Shown here: one piece after another, positions 53,071 through 63,500 of the stretch | How positions within the stretch are numbered: the first letter of the stretch is position 1 | Layout: each line of letters opens with the position of its first letter | Assembly (NCBI RefSeq): GCF_016802725.1 | Contig: NC_052668.1 | Coordinates: 9,022,001 to 9,086,000, forward strand | DNA: 64,000 nucleotides | Source: Solenopsis invicta | Lineage: Eukaryota > Arthropoda > Insecta > Hymenoptera > Formicidae | Direction: 5' to 3' | Notes under the pieces: model-generated | The model's input: only the letters and a program-made list of their open reading frames with translations | Told to the model about the DNA's origin: nothing | Database searches by the model: none | Made by a program: the position numbers and the translations under genes

Positions 53071-53610
53071 TTATTTTCGTGAATAACAACTTTGAGGCCG
53101 CAGCGATCCGTACAAATTTGAAATACCGCCACCCGTAAATTGATTTTTTTTAGAAATGTAATGCTGATGACGTTTTACATACGAATTATAATAATCGCGA
53201 ACTATTTTATCATTTCGTGATAAATCGTTCGAAAAAATATCACGAAACTTATGCATGCCAAACCCAGTACACATAAGATGCGCAAACATGACACAAAATT
53301 GTCCACACACGTCAGAAGTGTTGCTTTGAAATTGTTGAGGGTTGTAGAGTATGATTTTGCAGTTTCTTCTAAGTCATTTGAGATGTTGGGGGATGATGGG
53401 TGGCAACCCATAGCTGTCGAAATAGTGTCCGATGCCGTCCCTTCCGACGTACATAGCGACCCAATGTGTCCCGGGTTTTGTATGATCATCGGTATTAGCA
53501 ATAATATCCGCGGGTTTACTCCATACAGCTGGTATCTCGTCAGAGGCGTAAACGCCTATGGTATCGCACGGTATATTTTGTAGAGCTGCCCGTAATTGGT
53601 GGGTGTTCAT
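53071..53610 (-). pseudogene. Polinton adenain-type cysteine protease with one in-frame TGA
   Basis: This Ulp1/adenovirus-protease family enzyme would mature capsid proteins. ATG at 53610 overlaps the stop of the gene upstream (ATGA). Catalytic His is in GTHWVAMY, Asp/Asn position in HYFDSYG, and catalytic Cys in VCGQFCVMF. The His and Asp lie before a TGA at 53374-53376 and the Cys after it, all in one frame. The stop therefore separates the catalytic residues. After FRDIFSNDLS the C-terminus has extra residues. Read-through cannot be excluded but a simple nonsense mutation is more likely. Confidence 0.88.
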
Positions 53611-54245
53611 AACCACCAAGAATTGACTGGAGAGATATCTTCTTCTTCTTCTTTGATATTATGATGATTATTACGATTACACCAAGTCGTAGAAAACGAT
53701 GGTGCGGGTGGTGATGACGGTGATGTCAATGATAATAATGATGTAGAATCCAAAAGACCGTATTCTTTAAGCCATTTTCCAAGGCGTAATGCGTTATTTA
53801 AAGCACATGTATATTCGCAATTGTTTGTCTTACTTTTTATGTTATGAGTAAGGCAGGTCTGTTCTAATCGTGGTAATTGATGAAATGGCGGACATTCTTT
53901 CTCTTCTTCTAAATTTATAACGTTTCTGCTGGTAATACGATGAAGAAATGTTGATTTATCAAACCCCCGAGTGAATATGCGGTTGGTAAACTGTGCAATC
54001 GTTCTCAAATGTCGTCGTAAGTTTTTATATGGTGTATCTCCTTCATACCACTCAATACCGTGGAAATTTTTACTAAGCCAATTATTTTGAGATTTTGAAC
54101 GATCTGGTAGTTCAATAAAAGAACATGATTGCGCGATGATCCAATGAGCACAGTGGGTTGTGTTTATAGAGACAATAGCAACTTCTTTTGGAAAGAAAGA
54201 TTCTTCAGCGTCTTTAAAACCTTGTATATCGACAACGATATCCAT
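53607..54245 (-). CDS. Polinton-associated protein of unknown function
   Basis: This protein has about 212 residues if started at the MDIVVDIQGF codon. The frame is open a little further but without another ATG. Recognisable blocks are PKEVAIVSIN, HCAHWII, NFHGIEWYEGD and CEYTCALNNALRLGKWLKEY. The last is preceded by C...H spacing and the order resembles a DEDD exonuclease (acidic start, HG-W-G block, C-terminal C..H-like block). I regard that as speculation. The C-terminal ~45 residues are Ser/Pro-rich and acidic, hence low complexity. Genes on both sides are the major capsid protein and the protease. Confidence 0.6.
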   Translation of the reverse strand: MDIVVDIQGFKDAEESFFPKEVAIVSINTTHCAHWIIAQSCSFIELPDRSKSQNNWLSKNFHGIEWYEGDTPYKNLRRHLRTIAQFTNRIFTRGFDKSTFLHRITSRNVINLEEEKECPPFHQLPRLEQTCLTHNIKSKTNNCEYTCALNNALRLGKWLKEYGLLDSTSLLSLTSPSSPPAPSFSTTWCNRNNHHNIKEEEEDISPVNSWWL

Positions 54246-54417
54246 ATTTGTAAGTGTGTTTGTAAAAGAATTGTTATCTTGAATATAAGCTGTAGTACTA
54301 TACGCGATCAAAAACCGATACAGACTGCCGGGTAAATATATGCGTTCTTTGTTCGAGGCGTCGTTGTTCCAGTAGTACTCGTTTCCATAGTGCGCTTATT
54401 TCAGCTCTCGGCAGCGT

Positions 54418-55755
54418 TTATCCCCCATAGTCTACAATTACCTGTCTAGAAGCATCGATTTCTAAAATATTATCATATTCGGCGTAAATGATACAATTTA
54501 CCGTAGTTTTTAACGCTTCTTCAAAACGCACATCAATTCTAACGTTCCCGTGTTTCATTAAATTCCAGTGCGTATTGTTGTTTGCCGAAAGGTCCGGTGT
54601 GAGGTCAAATGCGAAAAGACAGTACCCATTTGGATAATTTTCACGAGAAATAGAATTACCCTCGTTTAGAAAATGTATACCAGTTCCAGAAAAGAGTGTG
54701 TGATAGGCATCCATATACAGGCCTTCTTTTGTAAAATCTGGTTGTAGCGGTTTACTAGGTATTTGTGTGCCGTCAACGTATAAAGATAAATAATTAATTT
54801 TGTAATGATGAAAATTAAAAGAATTAAGCGTGCGATTTCCGTTGAATGCTCTATTATCGACAAAACCGATTATTAAACGTTTTGGTATCTGACCAAGTAT
54901 CACATTGTCGAGCGTTTCACCATATATACCGCTATATATAGATATAGATTTTACTTCAACACGCGTAAGAGGATACTTTGCTGTAGTTTTTGAAAGAGCT
55001 TTAGCGTGGGCTAATAATATACCTGGTGAAATCTTTGAACGTCTGACAAGTAGCGTAGCATCGAGTATATGAACTTCGAAACCTCGTTCGGTTTGATCCA
55101 TAAGGCAGAAAGCGTCTCTTGATCGCACCATCCGCAAACGCATTTCTACACCGTTTATCAGAAACCTTTCTTGATTGAAAACATCGCAATGTAAATGACC
55201 CATAAGGTCAATTTTCTTAGCATTAGCTGTTAACGAACACCGTTTTAGAAAACCGGTGTTTAAGATGGATGGTTGCGCCATTTCACTACCCGTATCGCTA
55301 TACCACAACACACTTGTTAAATGAGAGTTTTTTGCAGCAAGGCCATAATTAAGCAATGTTTCTATATAAGCTCTGTAAGCGTACGCATTATTTGGGGGTG
55401 TTACAAGTTTTTGATTGAAAAACACATCTACCTGATTGAATAACGAATGCATAAAATTATTGACGGGTCCTACTAGCTTATCAACAGCACCTGAAGTCTC
55501 TTCTTTTTTTGGAATTTCTTTGAAAACGGTCGGTCTTATTTGAACACTGATACATAACATGGTATGTGGTAAGTCGATGTATTCTTCCCCCTGGCCTGGT
55601 ATAACAAATTCTATAGGTGAATCATCGGTTAACGACGATATTGGTTTGTAATGTAACCATTGCGAGTTTTCAATTGTTGCTTGCGTTGGTGGGACGGTGA
55701 ATAATTCCAATTCTGATTTGAGACACTCGCACGAATGAGAGTGTAAAAAGGCCAT
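54418..55755 (-). CDS. Polinton major capsid protein (double jelly-roll), F54H12.2-like
   Basis: This 445-residue protein belongs to the family often labelled F54H12.2-like in animal genomes, which is the Polinton major capsid protein. The conserved N-terminal block is present (WLHYKPISSLTDDSPIEF, DLPHTMLCISVQI). Also present are VGPVNNFMHSLFNQVDVFFN, YRAYIETLLNYG and the C-terminal FDLTPDLSANNNTHWNLMK. It would form hexons of an icosahedral particle. ATG at 55755 is well placed. No stop or frameshift is visible. The neighbouring genes on the right encode pVI-like and minor capsid proteins. Confidence 0.9.
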   Translation of the reverse strand: MAFLHSHSCECLKSELELFTVPPTQATIENSQWLHYKPISSLTDDSPIEFVIPGQGEEYIDLPHTMLCISVQIRPTVFKEIPKKEETSGAVDKLVGPVNNFMHSLFNQVDVFFNQKLVTPPNNAYAYRAYIETLLNYGLAAKNSHLTSVLWYSDTGSEMAQPSILNTGFLKRCSLTANAKKIDLMGHLHCDVFNQERFLINGVEMRLRMVRSRDAFCLMDQTERGFEVHILDATLLVRRSKISPGILLAHAKALSKTTAKYPLTRVEVKSISIYSGIYGETLDNVILGQIPKRLIIGFVDNRAFNGNRTLNSFNFHHYKINYLSLYVDGTQIPSKPLQPDFTKEGLYMDAYHTLFSGTGIHFLNEGNSISRENYPNGYCLFAFDLTPDLSANNNTHWNLMKHGNVRIDVRFEEALKTTVNCIIYAEYDNILEIDASRQVIVDYGG

Positions 55756-55782
55756 GGCGTCGTCTGCTTTACGTCAAATATG

Positions 55783-56325
55783 TTATTGAAAAATGTCAAC
55801 TACAGTTCGTTTATCGCGAATAGAGCTCTTTTTCTTTTTTATCTTCTTCTTCTTCTTCTTCTTCAACGTGTTTGTCTTAGTTTTCGGTGTTTTGCTACTG
55901 TAAATCTTTTTCTTTTTCTTTCGACGCCTTACGATATGATCGTTGTCGTGAATGTTAATTAAATGCTGTATATTTGACTTTCTCGGCGTTTTATAGCCCG
56001 AACCCTCCATGAGAATATCAATTTTTTTTTCGGCTTTCCGTTTTAGGTTCTCAGCTGAATTTTTCATACGGCTGTTAAAAGCTTCTTTAAACGGTATATC
56101 TCTTTGAATTACATCGCGAGCTACATTCATACCAGAGCGAGCAATTTCTTTACCGATGGCCCTGGCTCCTTTTGATAAAAGGGGTAAAACACGTCGAAAG
56201 AGACCACCAAGAAAACTACCGATTCCATGACCGCGTTGATTTGGGGCGCCTACATAGACGCGTTCGATGCCACTTTGTCTACCGCTACCGTATTGAATAT
56301 CGAAACACGCATCGTAATATGTCAT
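55783..56325 (-). CDS. Polinton pVI-like virion protein with Lys-rich tail
   Basis: A small protein of 180 residues. The glycine-rich stretch GHGIGSFLGGLFRRVLPLL is amphipathic and hydrophobic, followed by GARAIGKEIARSGMNVARDV and IPFKEAFNSRMK. This resembles the adenovirus pVI/pX-type region found next to capsid genes in Polintons. The C-terminus has several runs of 5-7 lysines, which could bind DNA. The assignment of membrane-lysis or core function is inferred from position and composition. Confidence 0.7.
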   Translation of the reverse strand: MTYYDACFDIQYGSGRQSGIERVYVGAPNQRGHGIGSFLGGLFRRVLPLLSKGARAIGKEIARSGMNVARDVIQRDIPFKEAFNSRMKNSAENLKRKAEKKIDILMEGSGYKTPRKSNIQHLINIHDNDHIVRRRKKKKKIYSSKTPKTKTNTLKKKKKKKIKKKKSSIRDKRTVVDIFQ

Positions 56326-56327
56326 TT

Positions 56328-57125
56328 TTAGTCTAATCTCTTAAAATGTAGTGTTACAGTCAATGTACCATATTCGAATGGTATAGGTTGTCCAAACTCA
56401 TCTCTTATATCAATCTCGATTGTTTGCAAAGCAGTGTGTATTAGCGGTATATATTTAGCTGTTGCAAAACTTTTATACTTAACCGAACCATAAACATACG
56501 ATTCTATATCTAGAGGTACTATGCGAAGTAGAGGTGTTTGCACATCACCTATAATGTACGATTCGTATATATCGGTATATACAAACAGCGTTGTAGGTAA
56601 TGCTCTGATTAAACTAGCCGGTCTAGATGCCGGCCAAGACATTTCACCAGCCAATATATGACATTGAGTTTCATAACCGAATATTTGAGCCAGAGTTGGC
56701 GATAGGCGGAAACCATGTGTTATAGCCATACAATCTGTACATGAACGCTGTGCTGTGACATAACCAAGCCTATTTAATGTAAAAATTAAATGTTTCTTCA
56801 GCGTTGTTTTGTTTACTGTTTCGATAAGATCGTCAATTGTCTGATACAGTCCTTGTGGTACTATATGATGTTCTAAATCCGTTTTTAACTCCTCTTCTTC
56901 TTCAGGCGGTACATTGATAAAATTTTTTATTTTCACTAAAGTCTTTTCATCTTGTGAAAAATGAAGAAACGTCATAGGTATTTGAATATCAGTTAAAGAA
57001 ACACCCGACTCCCCTTGTAAACGTAATGCTTGTGGTAGACGTGTAATAAAATGAGTTGTTGTGTTATCCTGAAAATATGAAGAACTGCTGTTGCTAGGTA
57101 AAACCACGTAAAAATTATCCCTCAT
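56328..57125 (-). CDS. Polinton minor capsid (penton) protein
   Basis: This 265-residue protein has the conserved N-terminal block FYVVLPSNSSSSYFQDNTTTHF and a LFVYTDIYESYIIGDVQTPLLR region typical of the Polinton single jelly-roll vertex protein. The ATG overlaps the integrase stop (11-base overlap). It would occupy the vertices of the capsid built by the 54418-55755 product. No lesion is seen. Confidence 0.83.
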   Translation of the reverse strand: MRDNFYVVLPSNSSSSYFQDNTTTHFITRLPQALRLQGESGVSLTDIQIPMTFLHFSQDEKTLVKIKNFINVPPEEEEELKTDLEHHIVPQGLYQTIDDLIETVNKTTLKKHLIFTLNRLGYVTAQRSCTDCMAITHGFRLSPTLAQIFGYETQCHILAGEMSWPASRPASLIRALPTTLFVYTDIYESYIIGDVQTPLLRIVPLDIESYVYGSVKYKSFATAKYIPLIHTALQTIEIDIRDEFGQPIPFEYGTLTVTLHFKRLD

Positions 57126-58200
57126 TATAATTTTTTAAATCGTTAGGGTTTATCCACTTATTAAAACTTTCTGGAAAACCGCGCCAGCTAACGAGGATAC
57201 GTCTTGCACTGCCTCGTCCTTTACTACGAATTATTCTTTCGACCATAAGATCGGTCTTTGCATAATCTCGCCGGATCCTGCTCAATTCTTCTTCATAAAA
57301 AATGCCGTCGATATCTTCACCATGAAGGTCTCGTAAAAAATATACAGGTGGTTGTGGATGTGTGGAAATGCGTATTATAAGAAATATTTCTTTGCTCCAG
57401 CCGCCTTCATAACCTTTCGCGAACGCTGCTTTACTACTACTGATTCGCACCAGATCACCGATCTTGTATTTAGGAGCACGGGCGCGTTTACTGTCATATC
57501 TACGTGCGAGATTTGATCGAGCAAATCTTGCATTGTTCAATGTTACATCTTGCGGGACCATTTTAATACCGCTATGATACGAACGATTGTACGCATCAAC
57601 AATGTTATTTAGTACATCGATATACCGCTTATTTCTTGCATAAGTGAAATATCGCCATATACGCTCCTTTAATGTCCTGTTAAATCTTTCAACAACTGCA
57701 GCTTTCACATCTGGATTACGGGCCACTCGAAAACCAATTTTTGCGTTTTTTAAAAAAAGCTGTGTGGCAGACCCCACAAATTCTTTACCACGATCTGTTT
57801 GTACAACAATAGGTCGTCTACCATTACTACGGGTCAGTATATGTGCTAAACCCCTAGCAACACTAGTACTTGTTTTATCACGTAGTTTTTCAACCCAAGC
57901 AAATTTGCTTAAAACGTCAATAACAACAAGTAAATATGCGTAATTATCATTATAATTTTTAATTACACGTAGATCTACGATATCTGCCTCCCATACATCA
58001 TCGATATTATACAGATTGTAAGAACGTCTAGGATATTGGCGACGTAAAGGCCTATGCAATGTATATGCATCTTGACTTTCCAGCCAGGCAATTGTTTTGT
58101 TTTTGGGTATTGATTTTTTTGTTTCACGCAATAATTTTGGTGCTCCAGAAAAAGAGGCCGCGCGCATTGGTTCATAATAAATTTTCTCTAGCTTTTTCAT
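57115..58200 (-). CDS. Polinton RVE integrase with C-terminal chromodomain
   Basis: The retroviral-type integrase of 361 residues inserts the element DNA into host chromatin. Catalytic triad: Asp73 (WEADIVDL), Asp136 (VQTDRGKEF) and Glu171 (VVERFNRTLKERI). The N-terminal His/Cys zinc region of retroviral integrases is not evident here. Residues ~230-300 contain an SH3-like basic stretch (YKIGDLVRISS). The last ~45 residues form a chromodomain (VERIIRSKGRGSARRIL, VSWRGFPESFNKWI), which probably binds methylated histone tails. No stop or frameshift is visible, so it may be functional. Confidence 0.93.
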   Translation of the reverse strand: MKKLEKIYYEPMRAASFSGAPKLLRETKKSIPKNKTIAWLESQDAYTLHRPLRRQYPRRSYNLYNIDDVWEADIVDLRVIKNYNDNYAYLLVVIDVLSKFAWVEKLRDKTSTSVARGLAHILTRSNGRRPIVVQTDRGKEFVGSATQLFLKNAKIGFRVARNPDVKAAVVERFNRTLKERIWRYFTYARNKRYIDVLNNIVDAYNRSYHSGIKMVPQDVTLNNARFARSNLARRYDSKRARAPKYKIGDLVRISSSKAAFAKGYEGGWSKEIFLIIRISTHPQPPVYFLRDLHGEDIDGIFYEEELSRIRRDYAKTDLMVERIIRSKGRGSARRILVSWRGFPESFNKWINPNDLKNYNEG

Positions 58201-58206
58201 GTTCTA

Positions 58207-59016
58207 TCATGGGTTTCTTTTTTTTTTCTTAGGTGATAAACGTTCCCACCTACTTGCGGTACCATAACACTCGCTGTAGGTATCAGTATCATCTGTAGGA
58301 AGCTCGCTTGAATCAGACCGCATACGCGACGGTCCTGCGGTGTGTGTTGTATTGTTAGGTACTTGAAGTGTATTGTTATTGACCGGTTCATTTAACCATA
58401 AATTTTGATTTCCTATAAATTCACGTGGGACCTTTACACTGTGCATGAGTGTGACAAAACGATTTCTGCCGATCGGTTTTGCTATTTTTCTGGAGCGCAT
58501 AGCGTCGTTTATAAGGTCGACGATATTAGATTCTTTTATTTTTACACCATCAATAGAAATAACACCATATTTATCCCAAGTTAGTCTTTCAGAAGCGTTA
58601 AAATGTATATGGTTTAATAAGAGTCTAGCTTTTGGTCGATATTTTGATGGTACGCTATCCAGAATAAATAAATCGTCTAAACAATCTTTTTGTTCCGGTG
58701 TTTTTACCTCTTCATCCTCCGAATATCTTGATTGCTTTGATTTGTAAACAGTGTCAATCAAAGTATTAATAGATTTAGTAGGTATATTGCGTTTTGCTTC
58801 TTCTACAAAATACAGGTAACGTTGTAACGTTTGCAAGTAAGCTTTGCATTTTTCTCTTTCGTCCGCAAATTTGCTTGAATTGAGAATTTCAAGCATTTCT
58901 TCATCTAGTCTGCTTATCGTCGTACCAGGAGTTTGAATTGTTCTATCGTTCGATGTCCGTGTTAATTGCGTAATTTTTTCTTCGGGTATCAAGACCATTT
59001 TTTTTGCGTGTTCCAT
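58207..59016 (-). CDS. Conserved Polinton protein, coiled-coil/linker type
   Basis: A protein of 269 residues. Residues ~30-90 look helical (LDEEMLEILNSSKFADEREK, LQRYLYFVEEAKRN). A conserved block follows (LDSVPSKYRPKARLLLNHI, LTWDKYGVISIDG, KESNIVDLINDAMRSRKIAK). The tail is basic and Ser-rich with KKKKR. Similar proteins sit between the ATPase and integrase in other Polintons but I do not know the function. ATG at 59016 is six bases from the stop of the upstream gene. Confidence 0.7.
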   Translation of the reverse strand: MEHAKKMVLIPEEKITQLTRTSNDRTIQTPGTTISRLDEEMLEILNSSKFADEREKCKAYLQTLQRYLYFVEEAKRNIPTKSINTLIDTVYKSKQSRYSEDEEVKTPEQKDCLDDLFILDSVPSKYRPKARLLLNHIHFNASERLTWDKYGVISIDGVKIKESNIVDLINDAMRSRKIAKPIGRNRFVTLMHSVKVPREFIGNQNLWLNEPVNNNTLQVPNNTTHTAGPSRMRSDSSELPTDDTDTYSECYGTASRWERLSPKKKKRNP

Positions 59017-59021
59017 TATTT

Positions 59022-59369
59022 TTAGTTTTCACCTATAAGGCGTGATAACACGGTGCCTAATATAGGTGCTAATAATAAAGGTAAGAAACCACCTCGCTGT
59101 ACGATTAGCCGTTTCTTATTCTTCCAAGAAGCGTTTTTATCAACTAATCGTCGCAATATGCTCGCATGACGCTTCAAACGACGTTTATATGAGTGTTTAA
59201 GAGCCACATTACCGCGTAATATGTTTAAAGCACACTCACATATACACCTAATAAGTTTTGGGTCGGCCTTTTTCAAGATAGCAACACGCTGTTTATTACT
59301 GAGGTGACATAAGGCCCGTAGTATCGCGGTGTGTTTTTGACCAAATAAGATATGCGCGGGCGGTGCCAT
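59022..59369 (-). CDS. Small basic protein with hydrophobic C-terminus
   Basis: A 115-residue protein. A basic central region (SYKRRLKRHASILRRLVDKN, KNKKRLIVQRG) precedes a hydrophobic end GGFLPLLLAPILGTVLSRLI. The end could insert in a membrane, as capsid-penetration peptides do. Its position between the ATPase and the 269-residue protein is typical of Polinton virion genes. The function is inferred only. Confidence 0.55.
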   Translation of the reverse strand: MAPPAHILFGQKHTAILRALCHLSNKQRVAILKKADPKLIRCICECALNILRGNVALKHSYKRRLKRHASILRRLVDKNASWKNKKRLIVQRGGFLPLLLAPILGTVLSRLIGEN

Positions 59370-59380
59370 TATAAATTTTA

Positions 59381-59659
59381 CTAAATACCCGATCTTTTAT
59401 TGTTACATTTACAACAATCTTTAATTAGCGGCGTTGGGCCATCAATATGCAGTTGCTGAGTCACTTGATTATAATGTTTTAAACAACGGCGATAACTACA
59501 CACTTCTGGATCTTTCTTTATATACTCAGGAAGCTTATCCTACAGATAATCTATGTGATTACCGAATTTCCGTAGTAAAATAATTTTTGGTATAAATTGT
59601 AATTGTTCAACTGTTAACTCATCGATGGTATCGTCATTGTCTACCAAGATGAAAAACAT
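59381..59659 (-). pseudogene. Small Polinton ORF with internal TAG
   Basis: ATG at 59659 opens a 92-codon frame starting MFFILVDNDDTIDELTVEQL. A TAG at 59540-59542 interrupts it after FGNHIDYL. The frame then continues with LPEYIKKDPEVCSYRRC and a Cys-rich end DCCKCNN, stopping at 59381-59383. The continuity of the frame and Cys-rich tail suggest a real gene broken once. It lies directly between the ATPase and the 115-residue gene. Confidence 0.6.
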
Positions 59660-59746
59660 TTTGACTACTGACAAAATTTGAATTCATGATCGTATTTAAG
59701 CACATTAAAAAACACATCTATATATCAGATAAATTTTGTAAAAGTA

Positions 59747-60424
59747 TTAGATACGTATTATTGGTATTTCCTGTGCGGTACTCCTGTCTTTTAGTTTTTT
59801 ACGTGGTATATAAACATGTTGGTACTTATCATCAGGAAATATATGGGTGCGAAAACGACAACTCTCCGGTGTGGATTGCTTTAAATCAAGTAATAAATAA
59901 CCGTGTGCTGGTGTAGTTGCATCGTTATATACCTCCCGTAAGAACCGTGTATTTTCAGGGTAAACTTGGCGCGCTAAATGCTGTATTTGGGCCCGATCTC
60001 TTGGGTTTTTAAACACAACTATATAATTAGCATTTAATGAAATATCGCGCATACCACGTCCTTGGTGAAATAAATTTTGTGTAATAAAAATGACACTAAG
60101 GTTTTTATGATGACTCCCTTTCGTGAATAAATCTATAACACTGTTATCGGATGCTTCGCGCATGAGATCATCAATAACAATAAGCTTTGGCCGTGGATCA
60201 TCAGCGTAGTCATCATTTCGCGGTAGACCTTCACGAAATTCGACATTATCACCATATTCGGTGTAACCTGATTGCCATTCTGAATAGTAAAATAATACGC
60301 GGTCAAACTTGGTATCACTCATAAAATTCATATTCCGAAAAAATCTTTTCACAAAAAAGGTTTTACCACAGCCTGTGGGACCGCAGATCATAGAGGTCCA
60401 AGGGTGTTTCCACCGTGTATCCAT
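59747..60424 (-). CDS. Polinton packaging ATPase (FtsK/HerA family)
   Basis: The genome-packaging ATPase has 225 residues. Walker A is GPTGCGKT (residues 15-22), Walker B is LIVIDDL (81-87), and a sensor motif FITQNLF lies around 113-119. RGMRDISLNANYIVVFKNP further on is characteristic of the viral A32-like subset. ATG at 60424 is the obvious start. No lesion is seen. Confidence 0.93.
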   Translation of the reverse strand: MDTRWKHPWTSMICGPTGCGKTFFVKRFFRNMNFMSDTKFDRVLFYYSEWQSGYTEYGDNVEFREGLPRNDDYADDPRPKLIVIDDLMREASDNSVIDLFTKGSHHKNLSVIFITQNLFHQGRGMRDISLNANYIVVFKNPRDRAQIQHLARQVYPENTRFLREVYNDATTPAHGYLLLDLKQSTPESCRFRTHIFPDDKYQHVYIPRKKLKDRSTAQEIPIIRI

Positions 60425-60570
60425 TTTTACGAATAACGCTCGGTGGCTGATGTTTTTACTTAAAAACTTTTATATTGTAATACAGGTAAATATTAGAAAA
60501 ATCGATAAACTTCTGATAATACATAGATATTTTATTCACAAGCTCAAAAATACAATTATATAACAAATAA

Positions 60571-63500
60571 TTATAAATTACAATGACCGTATGGTAACGA
60601 CCCATAAGGCCCGTACCGTCTTCGTTTATCAAATGTCTGCTTACATGTTTTACTCTCTGTACTCGTTATTACGTTATGAAGCTCCGTACGTCTGATAGAG
60701 TCAAAATGAAGTGTTATCGACGTATCTCCTTTATCTGTAACGAGTGATCTGACGGAATAATAGTTGATTAATTTATTGTTTGCAAAATTAAGAGTTATAC
60801 CTTTAGCTTTGCAAATTTCTATGGTACTACCATCGGGTTTACGTACAAGAAATGCGTAAAATTTCGGACCAGCCGAAACAAAAGATTTAATGTAACTACC
60901 CTCACCGTAGCACGCTAATTCATTCGTCAAGTCACCCAACAATTTACCTGTTGGTGGTTCATAAGCGTTCTGAGAATTATTGCTTACGTATATACATGAA
61001 TCGATATCGCAATATAAAGCCCTATCTCCGAGATGCTCGAGATATTCATATAATTTTAAACGCGCTTGAGTTGTCGTGTATGCAGCTATCACAACATTTG
61101 TTAGAGCGGATGGTGTTAAATTTTCATCTGTATATACATAACCAACATATAAAACATCGTCATTAACAGGTAATATACTTGTAACATCAACTTCGTTACT
61201 AGAAAGCAGTTGTATTAATCTTTTACGCGTTGTTACAATTTCAACTTTAGGTAGATTCTCACGTTGACCAAATTTTCCCCAAAAAGAATTCAAACATAGT
61301 TTTGAAACAGCTCGGAGACCAGGATTGATACATATTTTTTCAGGATCTAATTTAATACCCTCCGCTCGCTCATATTCCTCTATGTATCGTTTTTTTGACT
61401 CTTCATCGCTGCAATCAGAAGGCCAACCGCTAGCTTCTTGCTTAATTTTTAAAAAAGTATTAATATATTCTGTGAAGTGACCACCCTCCTTAGATTGGGG
61501 ATTATATTGCGTTACCTCGTATTGCCAAATTTCATAAATATTTACAAGCTTATAACCAACACTTACAGCTTTGCGTATTTCTTGTACTACCCACGTACCG
61601 GTGAATTCGCGATCGGCAACGTTCTCGTGTGTACACGCTGTTTGACACATATTTTCGCAACATGTACGACATAAAGCAAACATTAATTTACCATGCATAC
61701 GCACCGGTAATACAGGATGATAAAGCGTACGCGGCGGTAATATTGAACAATAAACGAGTCCTTCTATTTTATCAATTTCGACACCTGTAGGACCCGTTAA
61801 TTCGTGACACTCTTCACCGACATATATTTTCGGATGTCCTACAGGAAATATACCTGTTTTACAAATATATGGGTAAAGAGAACATACATCGACATAATGT
61901 ATCTTCTCATTATCCTTTACATCGTAAAGAGACACCATGTTCTCTGTACGACCACCATAAAAAGCATCGCGGGGATTTAACGCAGGCTGAGATATAGCTG
62001 GATAATTTTTTAAAAATATACGCATATCTTCTCTAGATTTTAAAATACGTTCATAATCGCACTCCCACATTTCTGTTAAAACATATCCAGCAGCTATAAT
62101 TTTTGCTGTAATAAACTGAGTACGTTCTAAACGGGCATCCATTGTATCATTACCGATTCCTTGGTTTCTATTTACAGTGTAGCACCGGGTACAGCCATGC
62201 CAATAACAACCGTGGAATTGCAAAACATGTTTAATCGTCACGCCGTTATTGATTTCTTCATAATAACCGTCAACTAAAACACCTTCGGGTAATCGTGTCT
62301 CACGACCATGTCCAGCGTGAGCTATAACACGACCCAATTCGTGCTCTGTCCAAATCAACCAAGAAACAGCTTTACGCGATTGATTTTGACCCCAACGATA
62401 ACCGCCCGTTGGTATAATACCAATTTTATTTTTTTGAAGAAAATTTTTACGATAAACACGTGAACAGGCTGATGCTATTGTGGTACTTTCCTCGAAAGGG
62501 CAAACCATACCACATTTAATAAACATTTTACGAAAAGCTAAGCAGGCTTTACGTAATATCGTCACATCATTTTTACAATAATGTACGATTTCTTTTTTAA
62601 AATCAAATATATAATTTAATTGTTTTGCTTTAGTAAACCAAGATAAAAACCGTTCGCGCTCATTATTTTGCATATAACAACTTGAATAATATTTCAAATC
62701 TGGTAACGGTCCTATATAATTTTGATTTTCAGGTGTATTAAATAAATGTGGGAATATACCTTTTGTAGTACAACCGTTAAGTTCAAAAGCTTTTGGTAAA
62801 GCACTTAATGGCATATGAAGATAATTTAAACTATCGAGAAATGTCGTGTGCCCTATCGTCATTACAACAATATTTGTACCATTTAGTATTATTGACGGCA
62901 TCTCATTTACACCACCTCTCGTAGCAAAATGTCTCAAAATAAATTGAGCATCAAAAGCTTTCGCATTATGGGCGATACAAATTGTACGACTAAACGAGCG
63001 TAGTGGCTTTGTAGCTAAATCAACAAGTTGCTTTACAGGGTCTTGATCAAATACATATTCACGTATACCGCAATATTGACATAATTTTGTCATATCATCA
63101 TCATTATCTTCTAAACAATAAGTACATGTTTGTTGCACAACACATAAATTTGGTACATGTACACGTTTTTTATCATCCCCTCTAATGCGTGTGTTTTGTT
63201 GTGTTTCAAAATCATAAAATAAAAACAATATTTTTGGTCGTTTATCGGTAGTTTGTTTTATAGGCTGTATATAGCATAAATGGTTAATATGACAAAAATC
63301 TTTACATGTTTTGCAATATACCGCATTACAATCATGTTCCCTTTTTTTATCTATTGTAATAAATCTTGAGCACGTGTCACATATTTTTAATGTATCGCAA
63401 ACACTTTTTTTATTTATTTTTTTTCTTATTTGTGTCGTCGTATGGGTTTTTTAAATGTTGTTGAAAACAATCGTTGTTATAAAAAGAGCGTTTACAAGAA

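Noticed and set aside
57644..57943. ORF opposite the integrase
   Set aside because: Antisense shadow; the minus-strand integrase explains the open frame.
60951..61674. Plus-strand ORFs under PolB
   Set aside because: Antisense shadows of the polymerase gene.
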